Both the position numbers and the translations under genes were made by a program. 64,000 bases of DNA from Chromatiales bacterium (ex Bugula neritina AB1) (GTDB taxonomy: Bacteria; Pseudomonadota; Gammaproteobacteria; Granulosicoccales; Granulosicoccaceae), in assembly GCA_001730015.1 (NCBI GenBank), contig MDLA01000192.1, positions 124,001 through 188,000 on the forward strand, given 5' to 3'. Positions within the stretch are counted from its first letter, which is position 1. Each line of letters begins with the position of its first letter. Below, one piece after another: positions 1-9,430 of the stretch. The notes below the pieces were generated by a model. The model did not search any database, was not told the origin of the DNA, and worked only from the letters and a program-made list of their open reading frames with translations.

Positions 1-1
1 T

Positions 2-3000
2 GCTTTCAAACACGGCGCAGGAACCGCAACGGTTTATGAGCTCGACGAAAATCAAAAAGCCGGATCGGCAAAAAAATTCTCAGGTGACTTTGTCTGCGCC
101 TCCTGCGACACAAGATTCAGACAACCGGTCCCGAGCCTGTTCAGCTTTAATTCACCAATGGGCGCATGCGAAGCCTGCCGGGGTTTCGGACGCACGATGG
201 GAATAGACTTCAATCTGGTTGTCCCTGATGAATCCCTCTCGCTCGCTGCCGGGGCGATTAAACCATGGCAGACAAAAACCAATGAAATCTGCCAGAAAGA
301 TTTAATAAGATTTGCCAGAAAGCACCAGGTACCAACGGATGTACCGTGGAAAGATCTATCAAAAAAACACCAGAAATGGGTATTGCATGGTGACGGTGAA
401 TGGGATGGAGAGCACTGGTACGGGGTACAACGTTTCTTCGACTGGCTGGAAACCAGAAGCTATAAAATGCATGTGCGGGTACTACTCTCTAAATATCGCT
501 CCTATACCCCATGCCAGACTTGCGATGGTGCGCGCCTCAAACCCGAAGCTTTGTGGTGGAGGCTAGGTACAAAAGCTAACGCTAACTCCGCACTGCCAGC
601 GGCTAACAGATTCATCCCGCGCAGCAATACACTGGATGCCGGGAAATTTAGAAAATTGCCCGGCCTGCTGCTACACGACATAATGCAACTGCCACTGAAT
701 GTGTGCGAAAGTTTTTTTTCTGATCTCGATCTCCCCAAACCTCTTGATGACGCAACCACATTGTTATTAAGCGAGATACGCACACGGCTTCGCTACCTGT
801 GCGAAGTGGGTTTAAGCTACCTGACACTTGATCGGCAATCACGAACCCTGAGCGGCGGTGAGGTACAACGCATCAACCTGACTACAGCATTGGGCACGTC
901 ACTGGTTAATACGCTTTTTGTTCTAGACGAACCAAGCATCGGTCTGCACCCGCGCGATATAGACCGTGTCATCGGTGTACTGAAACGCCTGCGCAACGCG
1001 GGCAACACCCTGGTCGTCGTTGAGCACGATCCGCAAATAATACTGGCCGCTGACCGGGTTATCGATATGGGCCCGGGCCCCGGAAGCGCTGGCGGAAATA
1101 TAATCTATTACGGAAACACTATAAAACTTGCGAAAGCAAAAAACTCGCTGACCGCTGATTACCTGAACGGCTGTAAAAAACTCACTCGAAAGCCCCAAAA
1201 AGTAACCGCCAGGGAAAGCAGCGCCAATAAAAAAACACCCGCGACAAAATCCCTAAAATCGCTGATCCTTAAAGGAGCACGTGAAAATAACCTGCGCGAT
1301 CTCACAGTCGAATTTCCGTTGCAGCAGCTTGTCTGCATTACCGGTGTCAGCGGTTCGGGTAAGTCAACGTTGGTACAGGACACCCTGTATAGAGCAATCT
1401 GCCGCAGCCTCGGAAAACCAACGGAGGCAGCTGGTGAGCACAAATCGCTGTCCGGCACCGGACAGATAGACGATGTAGTAATGGTCGACCAATCTCCTAT
1501 CGGTAAATCGGCACGGTCAAACCCTGTTAGTTATACTGGCGCGTTCGACGGAATTCGCAACCAGTTTGCCGCAGACCCGGAATCAAAACGGCGCGGCTAT
1601 ACCAGCAGCAGCTTCAGTTTTAATTCTGGAATGCGATGCCCGGCCTGCTCCGGCAACGGCTTTGAACACGTCGAGATGCAGTTTCTCAGTGATGTCTATA
1701 TTCGTTGCCACGCCTGCAACGGCAGCCGCTATCGCGACGAAGTACTGGATATCAAACTGATACATCCCACTAGAAACGAAGCATTTAATATTGCCGGAAT
1801 ACTGGCTATGACTATCGACGATGCAGTTGAGTTTTTCGCAGCGCACAAAGATATTGTAAAAGCACTATCGCCGTTGATTTCTGTCGGTCTTGGTTACCTG
1901 ACACTCGGGCAGCCGGTCCCCACTCTCAGCGGTGGTGAAGCACAGCGACTCAAACTTGCCGCACATCTGGCAAAGGCTAAAAAGGCGTCGAAAAGCTCTT
2001 TCGGAAAAAAACTGTTTCTTTTTGATGAACCGACTACCGGACTTCACTTCGACGACATAGCGAGGCTACTGGATGCGCTTGAGCAATTACTTGACGACGG
2101 ACACTCCGTTATTGTCGTTGAGCACAACCTCGACATCATCAGCAATGCTGACTGGATAATCGATCTAGGGCCGAAAGGTGGGACTGACGGCGGAAATATT
2201 TTGGCTTTCGGCACTCCGAAAAAACTAGCTTCCAGTAAAAAAAGCCACACGGGTCGCGCACTTAGAGACTATGCAGCAGCATTAAACGAATTTTCACGCG
2301 CTGCACAAAGCACTGAGATTTCTTTAGAATCAGACCGGGTAGCAGAGGCACGACACACCTACGACAGCAACACCATTAGCGTGGTTAACGCGCGTGAGCA
2401 CAATCTGAAAAATATTAATGTGCAGATTCCGCGCGACAAATTTACCGTTGTCACAGGACTAAGTGGCAGCGGTAAAAGTACCCTGGCGTTCGAAATTCTT
2501 TTCAACGAAGGCCAAAGACGTTATCTGGAATCATTGAATGCCTACGCCCGGCAATTCGTCCAGCCGGCATCCAGGCCCGACGTCGATGCGATCTACGGGA
2601 TTCCGCCGACCGTGGCTATAGAGCAACGCACCAGTCGCGGAGGGCGTAAAAGCACAGTCGCTACGATGACGGAAATCTACCATTTTCTGCGGCTGTTGTT
2701 TGTCAAACTCGGCACCCAGCATTGCCCCGACTGCGACACCCCGATTGAGGCACAATCTATAGAGAGCATTCACGCGCAGGTAAGCAAAGACTGGAAAGGC
2801 AAAACGGTACTGATTCACGCCCCGCTTGTTGTCGCACGCAAGGGCTACTACACTGACCTTGCAAAATGGGCACACGGGCGCGGATTTGACACGCTACGGG
2901 TAGATGGCGAGGATTTAGCGACCGGCAACTGGCCGCGATTAGACCGATTCCTCGAACACGATATCGATCTTCCTGTAGGCACGATAACAATATCCGGAAA

Positions 3001-4954
3001 AACCGAAGCCAAACTGCAGGAATTACTGCAGCGAGCACTCGACTACGGCAAAGGTGCGTTGAAAGTAGACGTTAAAAAAAGCCGCGCCAGCACTAAAAAA
3101 TCCAGAAGTGAGAAATTGTTTTCAACCAAACGAGCCTGCCTCAGCTGCAAGAGTAGTTTCCCCGAACTGGACCCACGACTGTTTTCCTATAATTCCAAAC
3201 ACGGCTGGTGTAAGAATTGTTTTGGTACTGGTGTCTATTTACCGGAGTTCGATGAAGAACATACCGGTGAAGAAAAAGACTGGCTGGAGGAAGACAGTAT
3301 CGCTTCCATCTGCCCTGTCTGCTCAGGCCAGAGGCTGAATTCCACAGCTCTTGCAGTACGCTATCAAAAGCTCAGTATAGCGGAACTCAATGAACTATCG
3401 ATCGAAGCGGCAACAAAATGGTTCGACAAACTCAAACCAGCGGGCCGCGAGGCAGACATTGCGCGCGATATTCTAAAAGAAATCAGGACGCGGCTACATT
3501 TTCTAAAAAAGGTCGGTTTAACTTACCTGACGCTAGATCGGTCTGCCCCCTCCCTGAGTGGAGGCGAAGCTCAGCGTATTCGCCTTGCCTCACAGCTCGG
3601 ATCTAATCTGCAAGGTGTTTGTTATATCCTCGATGAGCCCACAATCGGGCTGCATGCTCGAGACAACCTGATGCTGCTGGACACTCTCGACGGGCTGCGT
3701 GGCAATGGCAACACCGTGGTGGTGGTGGAACACGATGAAGACACTATCCGCCGCGCCGACCATGTTATCGACATGGGTCCGGGTGCCGGTGTGGAAGGTG
3801 GCGAGATACTCGCCCGCGGCACGTTAAAGCAGCTAATGAAAAACCGCGAATCAGTTACCGGACAAGCGCTTTCAGCTCCGCTCGCTCACCCGATTTTTCC
3901 TCCACGCAAAGAAGATTCAGGATGGATCGACATACAGGATGCCAATCTAAATAACCTGAAGAATATTAATGCGCGCTTGCCAATAGGAAAACTCAGTTGC
4001 GTCAGTGGTGTCTCCGGCAGTGGCAAGAGTACACTGGTGCGATCTGTTCTGGGGGACAACCTCAGACAACTGCTTTCAAAAAGTAAAAAAACTAAGCGAA
4101 CCACGCTATCAGGCTGTAAGAAATTATCCGGATGGGAGGTTATCTCACGGGTTCTTGAGGTCGACCAGACACCCATCGGCAAAACTCCACGCTCATGCCC
4201 CGCTACGTACATTGGCTTCTGGGACAATATCCGCCGTATCTTCGCCGACGCCACTGAAGCCAGAATCAGAGGTTATACGGCCAGCCGCTTTTCATTCAAC
4301 GTCAGCGCGGGGCGCTGTGCCGGCTGCGATGGCCAGGGAATGACCCGAATTGAGATGAACTTTCTGCCGGACGTCAGAGTTCCGTGCGACACCTGCAATG
4401 GCGCGCGCTTTAACTCAGAGACTCAAAGCGTGTTATACAAGGGAAAATCCATCGGTGATGTGCTGTCAATGAGCATCGACGAGGCGGTAGATTTTTTTAT
4501 CGCGCATAAAAATATTTATCATCCATTGCAGCTACTTCAGGATATAGGACTGGGTTACCTGACACTGGGTCAACCGAGTCCCACGCTGTCAGGCGGTGAG
4601 GCGCAGCGCATAAAACTGGTTTCCGAGCTCGCCAAAGCCGGAACCGGAAAAGAAGAGCGCAGAGGCAGAAAACTCAACCATACTCTTTATGTGCTGGATG
4701 AACCCACCGTTGGTTTGCACATGGCCGATGTAGTAAAGCTGATCAAGGTGCTGCACAAGCTTGTCGAGTCAGGCAACACTGTCGTGGTGGTAGAGCACAA
4801 CCTTGATTTTATGGCCAATGCAGACTGGATTATAGACATGGGACCTGAGGGTGGCTCCGGAGGCGGCCGTATAGTTGCACGAGGCCAGCCCGCGAAGGTG
4901 GCAAAATCTAAAACCTCCAGAACAGCTCCATTTTTGCAAAAACTACTTTCCTGA
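2..4954 (+). CDS. uvrA: Double-length UvrA (tandem UvrA fusion), 5' partial
   Basis: The protein is open at the left edge of the window; 1650 residues are visible. UvrA is the damage-sensing ABC ATPase of nucleotide excision repair. Normal UvrA has about 940 residues and two ABC modules, whereas this chain shows two UvrA units in tandem. In the first unit the N-terminal Walker A lies upstream of the window. Visible are a zinc module (CASC...CEAC, residues 36-57), LSGGE near 283, LDEPSIGLH near 308, a second Walker A GVSGSGKST near 447, CPAC...CHAC near 546, LSGGE near 642 and FDEPTTGLH near 674. The second unit is complete: GLSGSGKST near 819, the UvrB-interaction region with IPPTVAIEQ near 867, zinc cysteines near 1046, LSGGE near 1185, GVSGSGKST near 1335, LSGGE near 1530 and LDEPTVGLH near 1565. 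All visible ATPase motifs look intact, so it is probably functional. Such fused UvrA proteins occur in other proteobacteria, usually beside a normal uvrA elsewhere. The next gene starts 17 bp downstream. Confidence 0.93.
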   Translation, partial: AFKHGAGTATVYELDENQKAGSAKKFSGDFVCASCDTRFRQPVPSLFSFNSPMGACEACRGFGRTMGIDFNLVVPDESLSLAAGAIKPWQTKTNEICQKDLIRFARKHQVPTDVPWKDLSKKHQKWVLHGDGEWDGEHWYGVQRFFDWLETRSYKMHVRVLLSKYRSYTPCQTCDGARLKPEALWWRLGTKANANSALPAANRFIPRSNTLDAGKFRKLPGLLLHDIMQLPLNVCESFFSDLDLPKPLDDATTLLLSEIRTRLRYLCEVGLSYLTLDRQSRTLSGGEVQRINLTTALGTSLVNTLFVLDEPSIGLHPRDIDRVIGVLKRLRNAGNTLVVVEHDPQIILAADRVIDMGPGPGSAGGNIIYYGNTIKLAKAKNSLTADYLNGCKKLTRKPQKVTARESSANKKTPATKSLKSLILKGARENNLRDLTVEFPLQQLVCITGVSGSGKSTLVQDTLYRAICRSLGKPTEAAGEHKSLSGTGQIDDVVMVDQSPIGKSARSNPVSYTGAFDGIRNQFAADPESKRRGYTSSSFSFNSGMRCPACSGNGFEHVEMQFLSDVYIRCHACNGSRYRDEVLDIKLIHPTRNEAFNIAGILAMTIDDAVEFFAAHKDIVKALSPLISVGLGYLTLGQPVPTLSGGEAQRLKLAAHLAKAKKASKSSFGKKLFLFDEPTTGLHFDDIARLLDALEQLLDDGHSVIVVEHNLDIISNADWIIDLGPKGGTDGGNILAFGTPKKLASSKKSHTGRALRDYAAALNEFSRAAQSTEISLESDRVAEARHTYDSNTISVVNAREHNLKNINVQIPRDKFTVVTGLSGSGKSTLAFEILFNEGQRRYLESLNAYARQFVQPASRPDVDAIYGIPPTVAIEQRTSRGGRKSTVATMTEIYHFLRLLFVKLGTQHCPDCDTPIEAQSIESIHAQVSKDWKGKTVLIHAPLVVARKGYYTDLAKWAHGRGFDTLRVDGEDLATGNWPRLDRFLEHDIDLPVGTITISGKTEAKLQELLQRALDYGKGALKVDVKKSRASTKKSRSEKLFSTKRACLSCKSSFPELDPRLFSYNSKHGWCKNCFGTGVYLPEFDEEHTGEEKDWLEEDSIASICPVCSGQRLNSTALAVRYQKLSIAELNELSIEAATKWFDKLKPAGREADIARDILKEIRTRLHFLKKVGLTYLTLDRSAPSLSGGEAQRIRLASQLGSNLQGVCYILDEPTIGLHARDNLMLLDTLDGLRGNGNTVVVVEHDEDTIRRADHVIDMGPGAGVEGGEILARGTLKQLMKNRESVTGQALSAPLAHPIFPPRKEDSGWIDIQDANLNNLKNINARLPIGKLSCVSGVSGSGKSTLVRSVLGDNLRQLLSKSKKTKRTTLSGCKKLSGWEVISRVLEVDQTPIGKTPRSCPATYIGFWDNIRRIFADATEARIRGYTASRFSFNVSAGRCAGCDGQGMTRIEMNFLPDVRVPCDTCNGARFNSETQSVLYKGKSIGDVLSMSIDEAVDFFIAHKNIYHPLQLLQDIGLGYLTLGQPSPTLSGGEAQRIKLVSELAKAGTGKEERRGRKLNHTLYVLDEPTVGLHMADVVKLIKVLHKLVESGNTVVVVEHNLDFMANADWIIDMGPEGGSGGGRIVARGQPAKVAKSKTSRTAPFLQKLLS

Positions 4955-4971
4955 TCGGTGAATATATTTTC

Positions 4972-6153
4972 ATGGCTCCTGCAATAGAACAGACCACCCT
5001 GGTTGCCGACAGACTCTGCCTGCGACCATTCCAGTGGTCTGATAAAAGAAGTGTTGAAAACCTGATCGCCGAACCGGAACTCTCGGAGCAAACCAACAAG
5101 CTGTTGCATCCGTATACAAACGATCAGGTATCCAGCTGGCTGATGTCGCATGAAACTATGTACAAGCAGCAACTTAAAACCAGCTGGGCAATCACCAGAG
5201 CCAGCGATACCGAGTTGATCGGCTGCATTACCTTAACCTTCTCTAACGATTCAAACTCTGCCGAAATCGGCTACTGGATAGGCAAAGATTACTGGAATCA
5301 GGGCTTCGCCAGCGAAGCCTGCAATGCTGTAGTAAATCATGCCATTTACGATCTTTTAAAAAAACGCGTTTTCGCCTTTGTTGTTCCGGGCAATTCAGCC
5401 TCTTTGCGTGTGCTGGAAAAGTGCGGTTTGACTGTCGAAGGTAAATCACGCTCTATATTCTTTTTTAACAATTGTTATCAGGATGCAATTCTGCTCGCCC
5501 GGATTTCAGAGCACTCAACAACGCATGCGATGCCCGATCCACCGGAACTGGTTACCGACGTCTTACCGTTCGGCCACCCGCAGCTCACTGAAACGGCTCA
5601 GGTTGTTGACCCGGAAACAATTTCATCGTCTGACTTTCAGAAACTGATTGACACAATGATCGACACACTGCGCCAGCACGGCTGTATGGAACTCAGTGCC
5701 GGACAGATAGGGCAGCCGCTACAAGTGCTGGCTATAGAAATCGCCAGCACACTCTACGAGCCATACCGTGAAGAAATTCCACTGATAATTGCAATCAATC
5801 CCACCCTTGAGATTCTCACCGAAAATTATTTCACCTACTACGACCAGTGTATATCTATTCCCGGTATGGTCGCCGCCGTTCAGCGACCGGCAGAGGTACA
5901 ACTAAATGCCCTCGACCGTCACGGCAACCCCTTTTCGCTACAAATCTCGGGGATCTCAGCTGCCCTGGTTCACCATGCTACAGAGCACTTGCAAGGTCGC
6001 CTGTATACTGACCACCTGACCGAAATAAATTCCTTGTTAAGCCGGAGCTATTTTCATCAGTATGTTGAGCCGGACTATCGATTTTCCATGTTGCAGCTGA
6101 AGAGAAAATTCAAACAACCACTGGCTGATGTCAATTCGGCGGAACAAGAGTAG
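4972..6153 (+). CDS. GNAT acetyltransferase fused to a catalytically altered peptide deformylase-like domain
   Basis: The 393-residue protein has two domains. Residues 10-180 read as a GNAT acetyltransferase of the RimJ/RimL type (LRPFQWSD start, EIGYWIGKDYWNQGFASEA for the acetyl-CoA site, then NSASLRVLEKCGL). Residues 205-380 follow the peptide deformylase pattern. Motif 1 is ELSAGQIG (usual GLAAPQ; Gln245 kept), motif 2 is DQCIS (usual EGCLS; Cys293 kept) and motif 3 is HATEH (usual HExDH; His335 and His339 kept). The Glu that acts as general base in deformylases is Ala336. The metal site may therefore remain while hydrolysis is weak or absent. The gene lies 17 bp after the UvrA fusion and 35 bp before xdhC, so it may be co-transcribed with either. 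The substrate is unknown. A role in N-terminal modification of proteins (acetylation coupled to formyl recognition) is inference. Confidence 0.8.
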   Translation: MAPAIEQTTLVADRLCLRPFQWSDKRSVENLIAEPELSEQTNKLLHPYTNDQVSSWLMSHETMYKQQLKTSWAITRASDTELIGCITLTFSNDSNSAEIGYWIGKDYWNQGFASEACNAVVNHAIYDLLKKRVFAFVVPGNSASLRVLEKCGLTVEGKSRSIFFFNNCYQDAILLARISEHSTTHAMPDPPELVTDVLPFGHPQLTETAQVVDPETISSSDFQKLIDTMIDTLRQHGCMELSAGQIGQPLQVLAIEIASTLYEPYREEIPLIIAINPTLEILTENYFTYYDQCISIPGMVAAVQRPAEVQLNALDRHGNPFSLQISGISAALVHHATEHLQGRLYTDHLTEINSLLSRSYFHQYVEPDYRFSMLQLKRKFKQPLADVNSAEQE

Positions 6154-6188
6154 CTCCACTCACTCAAACAGATTTTCGGAAGAACATT

Positions 6189-7175
6189 ATGGATAACGGC
6201 GATACTGAGGTATTGACACAAGCCATCGATTGGCTGAACCATGGTCATCAGGTGGAACTGATCACTGTAGCCCGAACCTGGGGCTCATCTCCACGGCCAC
6301 CGGGTTCACTCGCTGCCGTTCGGGAAGATGGACATCTCGTCGGCTCTGTTTCAGGGGGATGTATCGAGAAACAGCTGGCTATCCGCATAGACAGCAACGA
6401 CCGCAGTACTTCTTTTGCCCATGAAATCAGCACCGATGAGGCCCGCAAATTCGGTTTACCGTGCGGCGGACAGCTGGAACTGGTTTTTGAAGCGCTAAGC
6501 GATTCTAAAGAACTGGAACATATTCTCGATCTGGTTTCACAGCGAAAACGCATTGCGCGCACAATTACCCTCGATACCGCAGAATCTACTCTGACCGAAG
6601 TCGATCGCTTAACCGACTTTCATTTCGACGGCAGGCAACTCAGGAAAGTGTTTGGCCCCGGTTGGAGAATGCTGCTGATAGGCGGTGGTCAGCTTTCCCG
6701 CTACGTTGCCCGGTTCGCACAGGCACTCGACTACGAGATTGTCGTGTGCGAGCCACGCGAGGAGTTTGCCAGTACCTGGAATGTCGCCAATTGCACCGTC
6801 ACCGATCTGCTACCCGATGAAGCAGTATTAAAGTATGCAACCGATCAGCACAGTGTGGTTCTGGCACTGACTCACGACCCGAATCTGGATGACTCAGCTC
6901 TCATCGAAGCTCTGCCCTCTTCCGCCTTTTTTGTTGGCGCACTCGGGTCGCAAGCCAACAATGACCGTCGGCGAAAACGTCTGATCGGCATTGGCGTCGA
7001 AGAGCACGACGCGAACCGGATGCACGGGCCAGTCGGCTTGCCAATTGGCAGCAGGAGTGCTGCCGAAATAGCGGTATCAATCGTGGCAGAATTAGTAAAG
7101 CAACGAAACGCGGGGGATAGCGTAAATCGCTCCTCACAGCGAACGGCTGAGACAGCAAATCACGACCCCGGCTAA
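6189..7175 (+). CDS. XdhC/CoxI-family molybdenum-hydroxylase maturation protein
   Basis: This 328-residue protein belongs to the XdhC/CoxF/CoxI family, which binds molybdenum cofactor and helps insert its sulfurated form into xanthine dehydrogenase or CO-dehydrogenase-type enzymes. The N-terminal XdhC_CoxI domain is recognisable from TWGSSPRPPGSLAAV followed by GSVSGGCIE (residues 30-60). The Cys in GGCIE is the conserved family cysteine. The C-terminal Rossmann-type domain starts near residue 160 with LLIGGGQLSRYVARFAQ and contains HDPNLD and FVGALGS motifs typical of XdhC. A GGAAG ribosome site precedes the ATG. With the MoxR and VWA genes at 8545 and 9431 it forms a CoxD/E/F-like set. No molybdopterin-binding structural subunit is visible in the window, so its client enzyme is presumably encoded elsewhere. 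Confidence 0.88.
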   Translation: MDNGDTEVLTQAIDWLNHGHQVELITVARTWGSSPRPPGSLAAVREDGHLVGSVSGGCIEKQLAIRIDSNDRSTSFAHEISTDEARKFGLPCGGQLELVFEALSDSKELEHILDLVSQRKRIARTITLDTAESTLTEVDRLTDFHFDGRQLRKVFGPGWRMLLIGGGQLSRYVARFAQALDYEIVVCEPREEFASTWNVANCTVTDLLPDEAVLKYATDQHSVVLALTHDPNLDDSALIEALPSSAFFVGALGSQANNDRRRKRLIGIGVEEHDANRMHGPVGLPIGSRSAAEIAVSIVAELVKQRNAGDSVNRSSQRTAETANHDPG

Positions 7176-7230
7176 TTCCGATAACTGCAGACCAATAGTA
7201 TCGTCATCTGCTAATTTCTATTATATATTC

Positions 7231-7262
7231 GGAGGTGACTATCCGTGTTGACCGCCTTGTAG
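7231..7262 (+). promoter_or_regulatory. Strong Shine-Dalgarno followed by a five-codon mini-ORF ahead of the Rieske gene
   Basis: GGAGGTGA at 7231-7238 is a full anti-SD match. It is 35 nt from the likely ATG at 7274, too far for direct use. Six nt downstream of it is an out-of-frame GTG (7245) that opens five codons and stops at TAG 7260-7262, 11 nt before the ATG. This may be a translated leader coupled to the oxygenase gene. Otherwise the true start may be another codon closer to the SD. Confidence 0.35.
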
Positions 7263-7273
7263 CAACCTGCCCT

Positions 7274-8437
7274 ATGAATAAAACCATCCCGATAGAAGAC
7301 GCTTTAAAAAGAGTTCACCTGCCAATTGAGTCAGCAAACGGCCTGCCCAACAGTTGCTATGTTGAACACTCGGCGTTCGAACGGGATCGCGACTGTGTGT
7401 TCGCGCCCGGCTGGATCAGTATCGGATTCGGTTCTGACGTACCCGCCAACTGGGCAGTGCCGGTAGAACTGATGGGCTACCCGCTTTTGATTACCCGTGA
7501 CAAAAACAACACCCTGCGCGTTTTTCACAACGTTTGCAGTCATCGGGGAATGCAACTGGTCACTGAGCCGGGCAAACTGGGCACCGGCTTAATTCGCTGT
7601 AAATACCACAGCTGGACTTACAATTTTAGTGGCGATCTCATTGGAACACCCTCGCTGGGCGGTCCTGATATCAATCAGCACAAAGACTTTAATCCAGAAA
7701 TCAACGGACTCAAGCCGGTAAGAACCGAAGTCTGGCTGGACAACATCTTTATCAACCTCGACAACACCGCAGAACCATTCGAGAACTTTCTCAGTCCGCT
7801 TATGCAGCACTGGAGCAAATGGGTTACCGCAGATGCGCTGAAAGAATTTAAACCGGCAACCACACACGGTAAGCTTGAACTGGTTGTTAACTGCAACTGG
7901 AAACTCGCCATTGAGAATTTTCTGGAAGCCTATCATCTGCCGTGGGTGCACCCGGGTCTGAACACCTATTCGCCGCTGTCTCAGCATTACGATATCAAGC
8001 GGGGAGAGAACTTCAGCGGCCAAGGCTCAAGTAGTTACAGTTCCCCCTCTGGTGCAGACGGCAGCCTCAGCAGCTGGCCCGAAGACCAAATGAAATATGC
8101 AGAGTATCCGGTATTGTATCCTAATACCCTGCTAGGCCTGCAGTCTGATCACTTTTTCACCATGACCATCCTGCCCATCAGTGAAACAGAATCACTTGAG
8201 CGCGTACAGCTCATGTTTCTTGGCGAGGTCGCAGAGGACAACAAATACGATGCCCACCGAAAATCTGTGCTCGAAGGCTGGCGGGAAGTATTCGCTGAAG
8301 ATATTTTTGCCGTTGAAGGTATGCAACAAGGGCGTCGCTCACCCGCCTACCAGGGCGGTGTATTTTCGCCGGTAATGGATCAGCACACACTGCACTTTCA
8401 TCAATGGATAGCCACAAGAATTGCCAGAGACCTGTGA
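7274..8437 (+). CDS. Rieske non-haem iron oxygenase, large (alpha) subunit
   Basis: From ATG 7274 the product has 387 residues. It is a ring-hydroxylating-type oxygenase alpha subunit. The Rieske [2Fe-2S] ligands appear as CSHRG and CKYHSW (residues 87-111, CxH-17-CxxH spacing). The catalytic domain carries the mononuclear iron pattern ENFLEAYHLPWVH (two His) and a later FAEDIFAVEGMQQGRR, which supplies the probable Asp ligand. The tail FHQWI resembles betaine, carnitine or choline-type Rieske monooxygenases, but the substrate cannot be read from sequence. No reductase or ferredoxin gene is adjacent. The start is uncertain: an in-frame GTG at 7235 would add 13 residues but lies inside a perfect Shine-Dalgarno sequence (GGAGGTGA, 7231-7238), so ATG 7274 is preferred. 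The gene sits between xdhC and moxR on the same strand. Confidence 0.88.
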   Translation: MNKTIPIEDALKRVHLPIESANGLPNSCYVEHSAFERDRDCVFAPGWISIGFGSDVPANWAVPVELMGYPLLITRDKNNTLRVFHNVCSHRGMQLVTEPGKLGTGLIRCKYHSWTYNFSGDLIGTPSLGGPDINQHKDFNPEINGLKPVRTEVWLDNIFINLDNTAEPFENFLSPLMQHWSKWVTADALKEFKPATTHGKLELVVNCNWKLAIENFLEAYHLPWVHPGLNTYSPLSQHYDIKRGENFSGQGSSSYSSPSGADGSLSSWPEDQMKYAEYPVLYPNTLLGLQSDHFFTMTILPISETESLERVQLMFLGEVAEDNKYDAHRKSVLEGWREVFAEDIFAVEGMQQGRRSPAYQGGVFSPVMDQHTLHFHQWIATRIARDL

Positions 8438-8544
8438 CAGGCTATCCGCCATACCCACCTTATGGACCCCGCCAGGCAACGCGCCATAGCGCTCCACTAA
8501 CGCCGTAGTTAAACACACCAGATAAACGCTGGATCAATGCCCCC

Positions 8545-9426
8545 ATGCAAGAAATAGAAAACCTTCAACACCGCCTTAGTGAAGCCGGGTATATTGCAGA
8601 TTCAGATTTAGCCACCGCTGTGCACCTTACTCAAGTACTGCAACGACCGTTACTCCTGGAAGGAGATGCCGGGGTGGGAAAAACGGCGGTTGCGCAGGCT
8701 ATGGCCAAATCATTTAACTGCGAATTAATACGCCTGCAGTGCTACGAAGGTCTGGATGTTAATACAGCATTGTACGAATGGAATTATCAACGTCAGCTGA
8801 TGACAGTCCGCTTACATGAAAAAGAATCAACGAGTCATCGCGAAATCGAAGCAGAAATATTCAGCAAAGATTATTTACTGCCACGCCCACTGCTACAGGC
8901 GATTACCACCAGCACACCCGCATTGCTGCTGATCGATGAGATTGACCGTGCCGATGATGAATTCGAAGCATTTTTACTGGAGCTGTTGTCAGATTTTCAA
9001 ATCACTATCCCTGAATTAGGAACAATTGAGGCCAGCCATAAGCCAACAGTCATTCTTACCTCCAACGCCACCCGGGACTTGAGTGACGCGCTACGCCGGC
9101 GCTGCCTATACCACTTTGTCGACTATCCGGGAAAACACAAGGAACTGAAAATACTGAACACACAGCTTCCCGAGCTGGATAAGCACCTGGCCTCCTCAAT
9201 CGTCAATTTTGTTCAGAAGCTCAGACGCGAGCATCTGAAAAAAATCCCGGGAGTCGCGGAGACACTGGATTGGGCAGCGGCACTGATTCACCTTGATACA
9301 ACAGATCTCGACAACGCCATTCCCCAGATAGAAGCCACCCTGAGCTGCCTGCTGAAGACCCGTGCTGATCGGGAAATGGCAACTACCGAGTGGCTGAAAA
9401 ACCTGGCGAGCTCCGAGGCGAGCTGA
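8545..9426 (+). CDS. MoxR-family AAA+ ATPase (CoxD-like)
   Basis: This 293-residue AAA+ protein has Walker A GDAGVGKTAVAQ (residues 40-51), Walker B LLLIDEIDRADDEFEAFLLE (residues 128-147), sensor 1 ILTSNATRDLSDALRRRC and a C-terminal helical lid. MoxR proteins are chaperone ATPases that work with VWA-domain partners to mature metalloenzymes. The closest functional model is CoxD, which assembles the metal site of the molybdenum CO dehydrogenase. Its partner gene follows after 4 bp, a classic MoxR-VWA pair. A 107-bp gap without a gene separates it from the Rieske gene, and no good ribosome site is visible. The client could be a molybdenum hydroxylase (suggested by xdhC nearby) or, less conventionally, the adjacent Rieske enzyme. 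Confidence 0.88.
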   Translation: MQEIENLQHRLSEAGYIADSDLATAVHLTQVLQRPLLLEGDAGVGKTAVAQAMAKSFNCELIRLQCYEGLDVNTALYEWNYQRQLMTVRLHEKESTSHREIEAEIFSKDYLLPRPLLQAITTSTPALLLIDEIDRADDEFEAFLLELLSDFQITIPELGTIEASHKPTVILTSNATRDLSDALRRRCLYHFVDYPGKHKELKILNTQLPELDKHLASSIVNFVQKLRREHLKKIPGVAETLDWAAALIHLDTTDLDNAIPQIEATLSCLLKTRADREMATTEWLKNLASSEAS

Positions 9427-9430
9427 GCAC

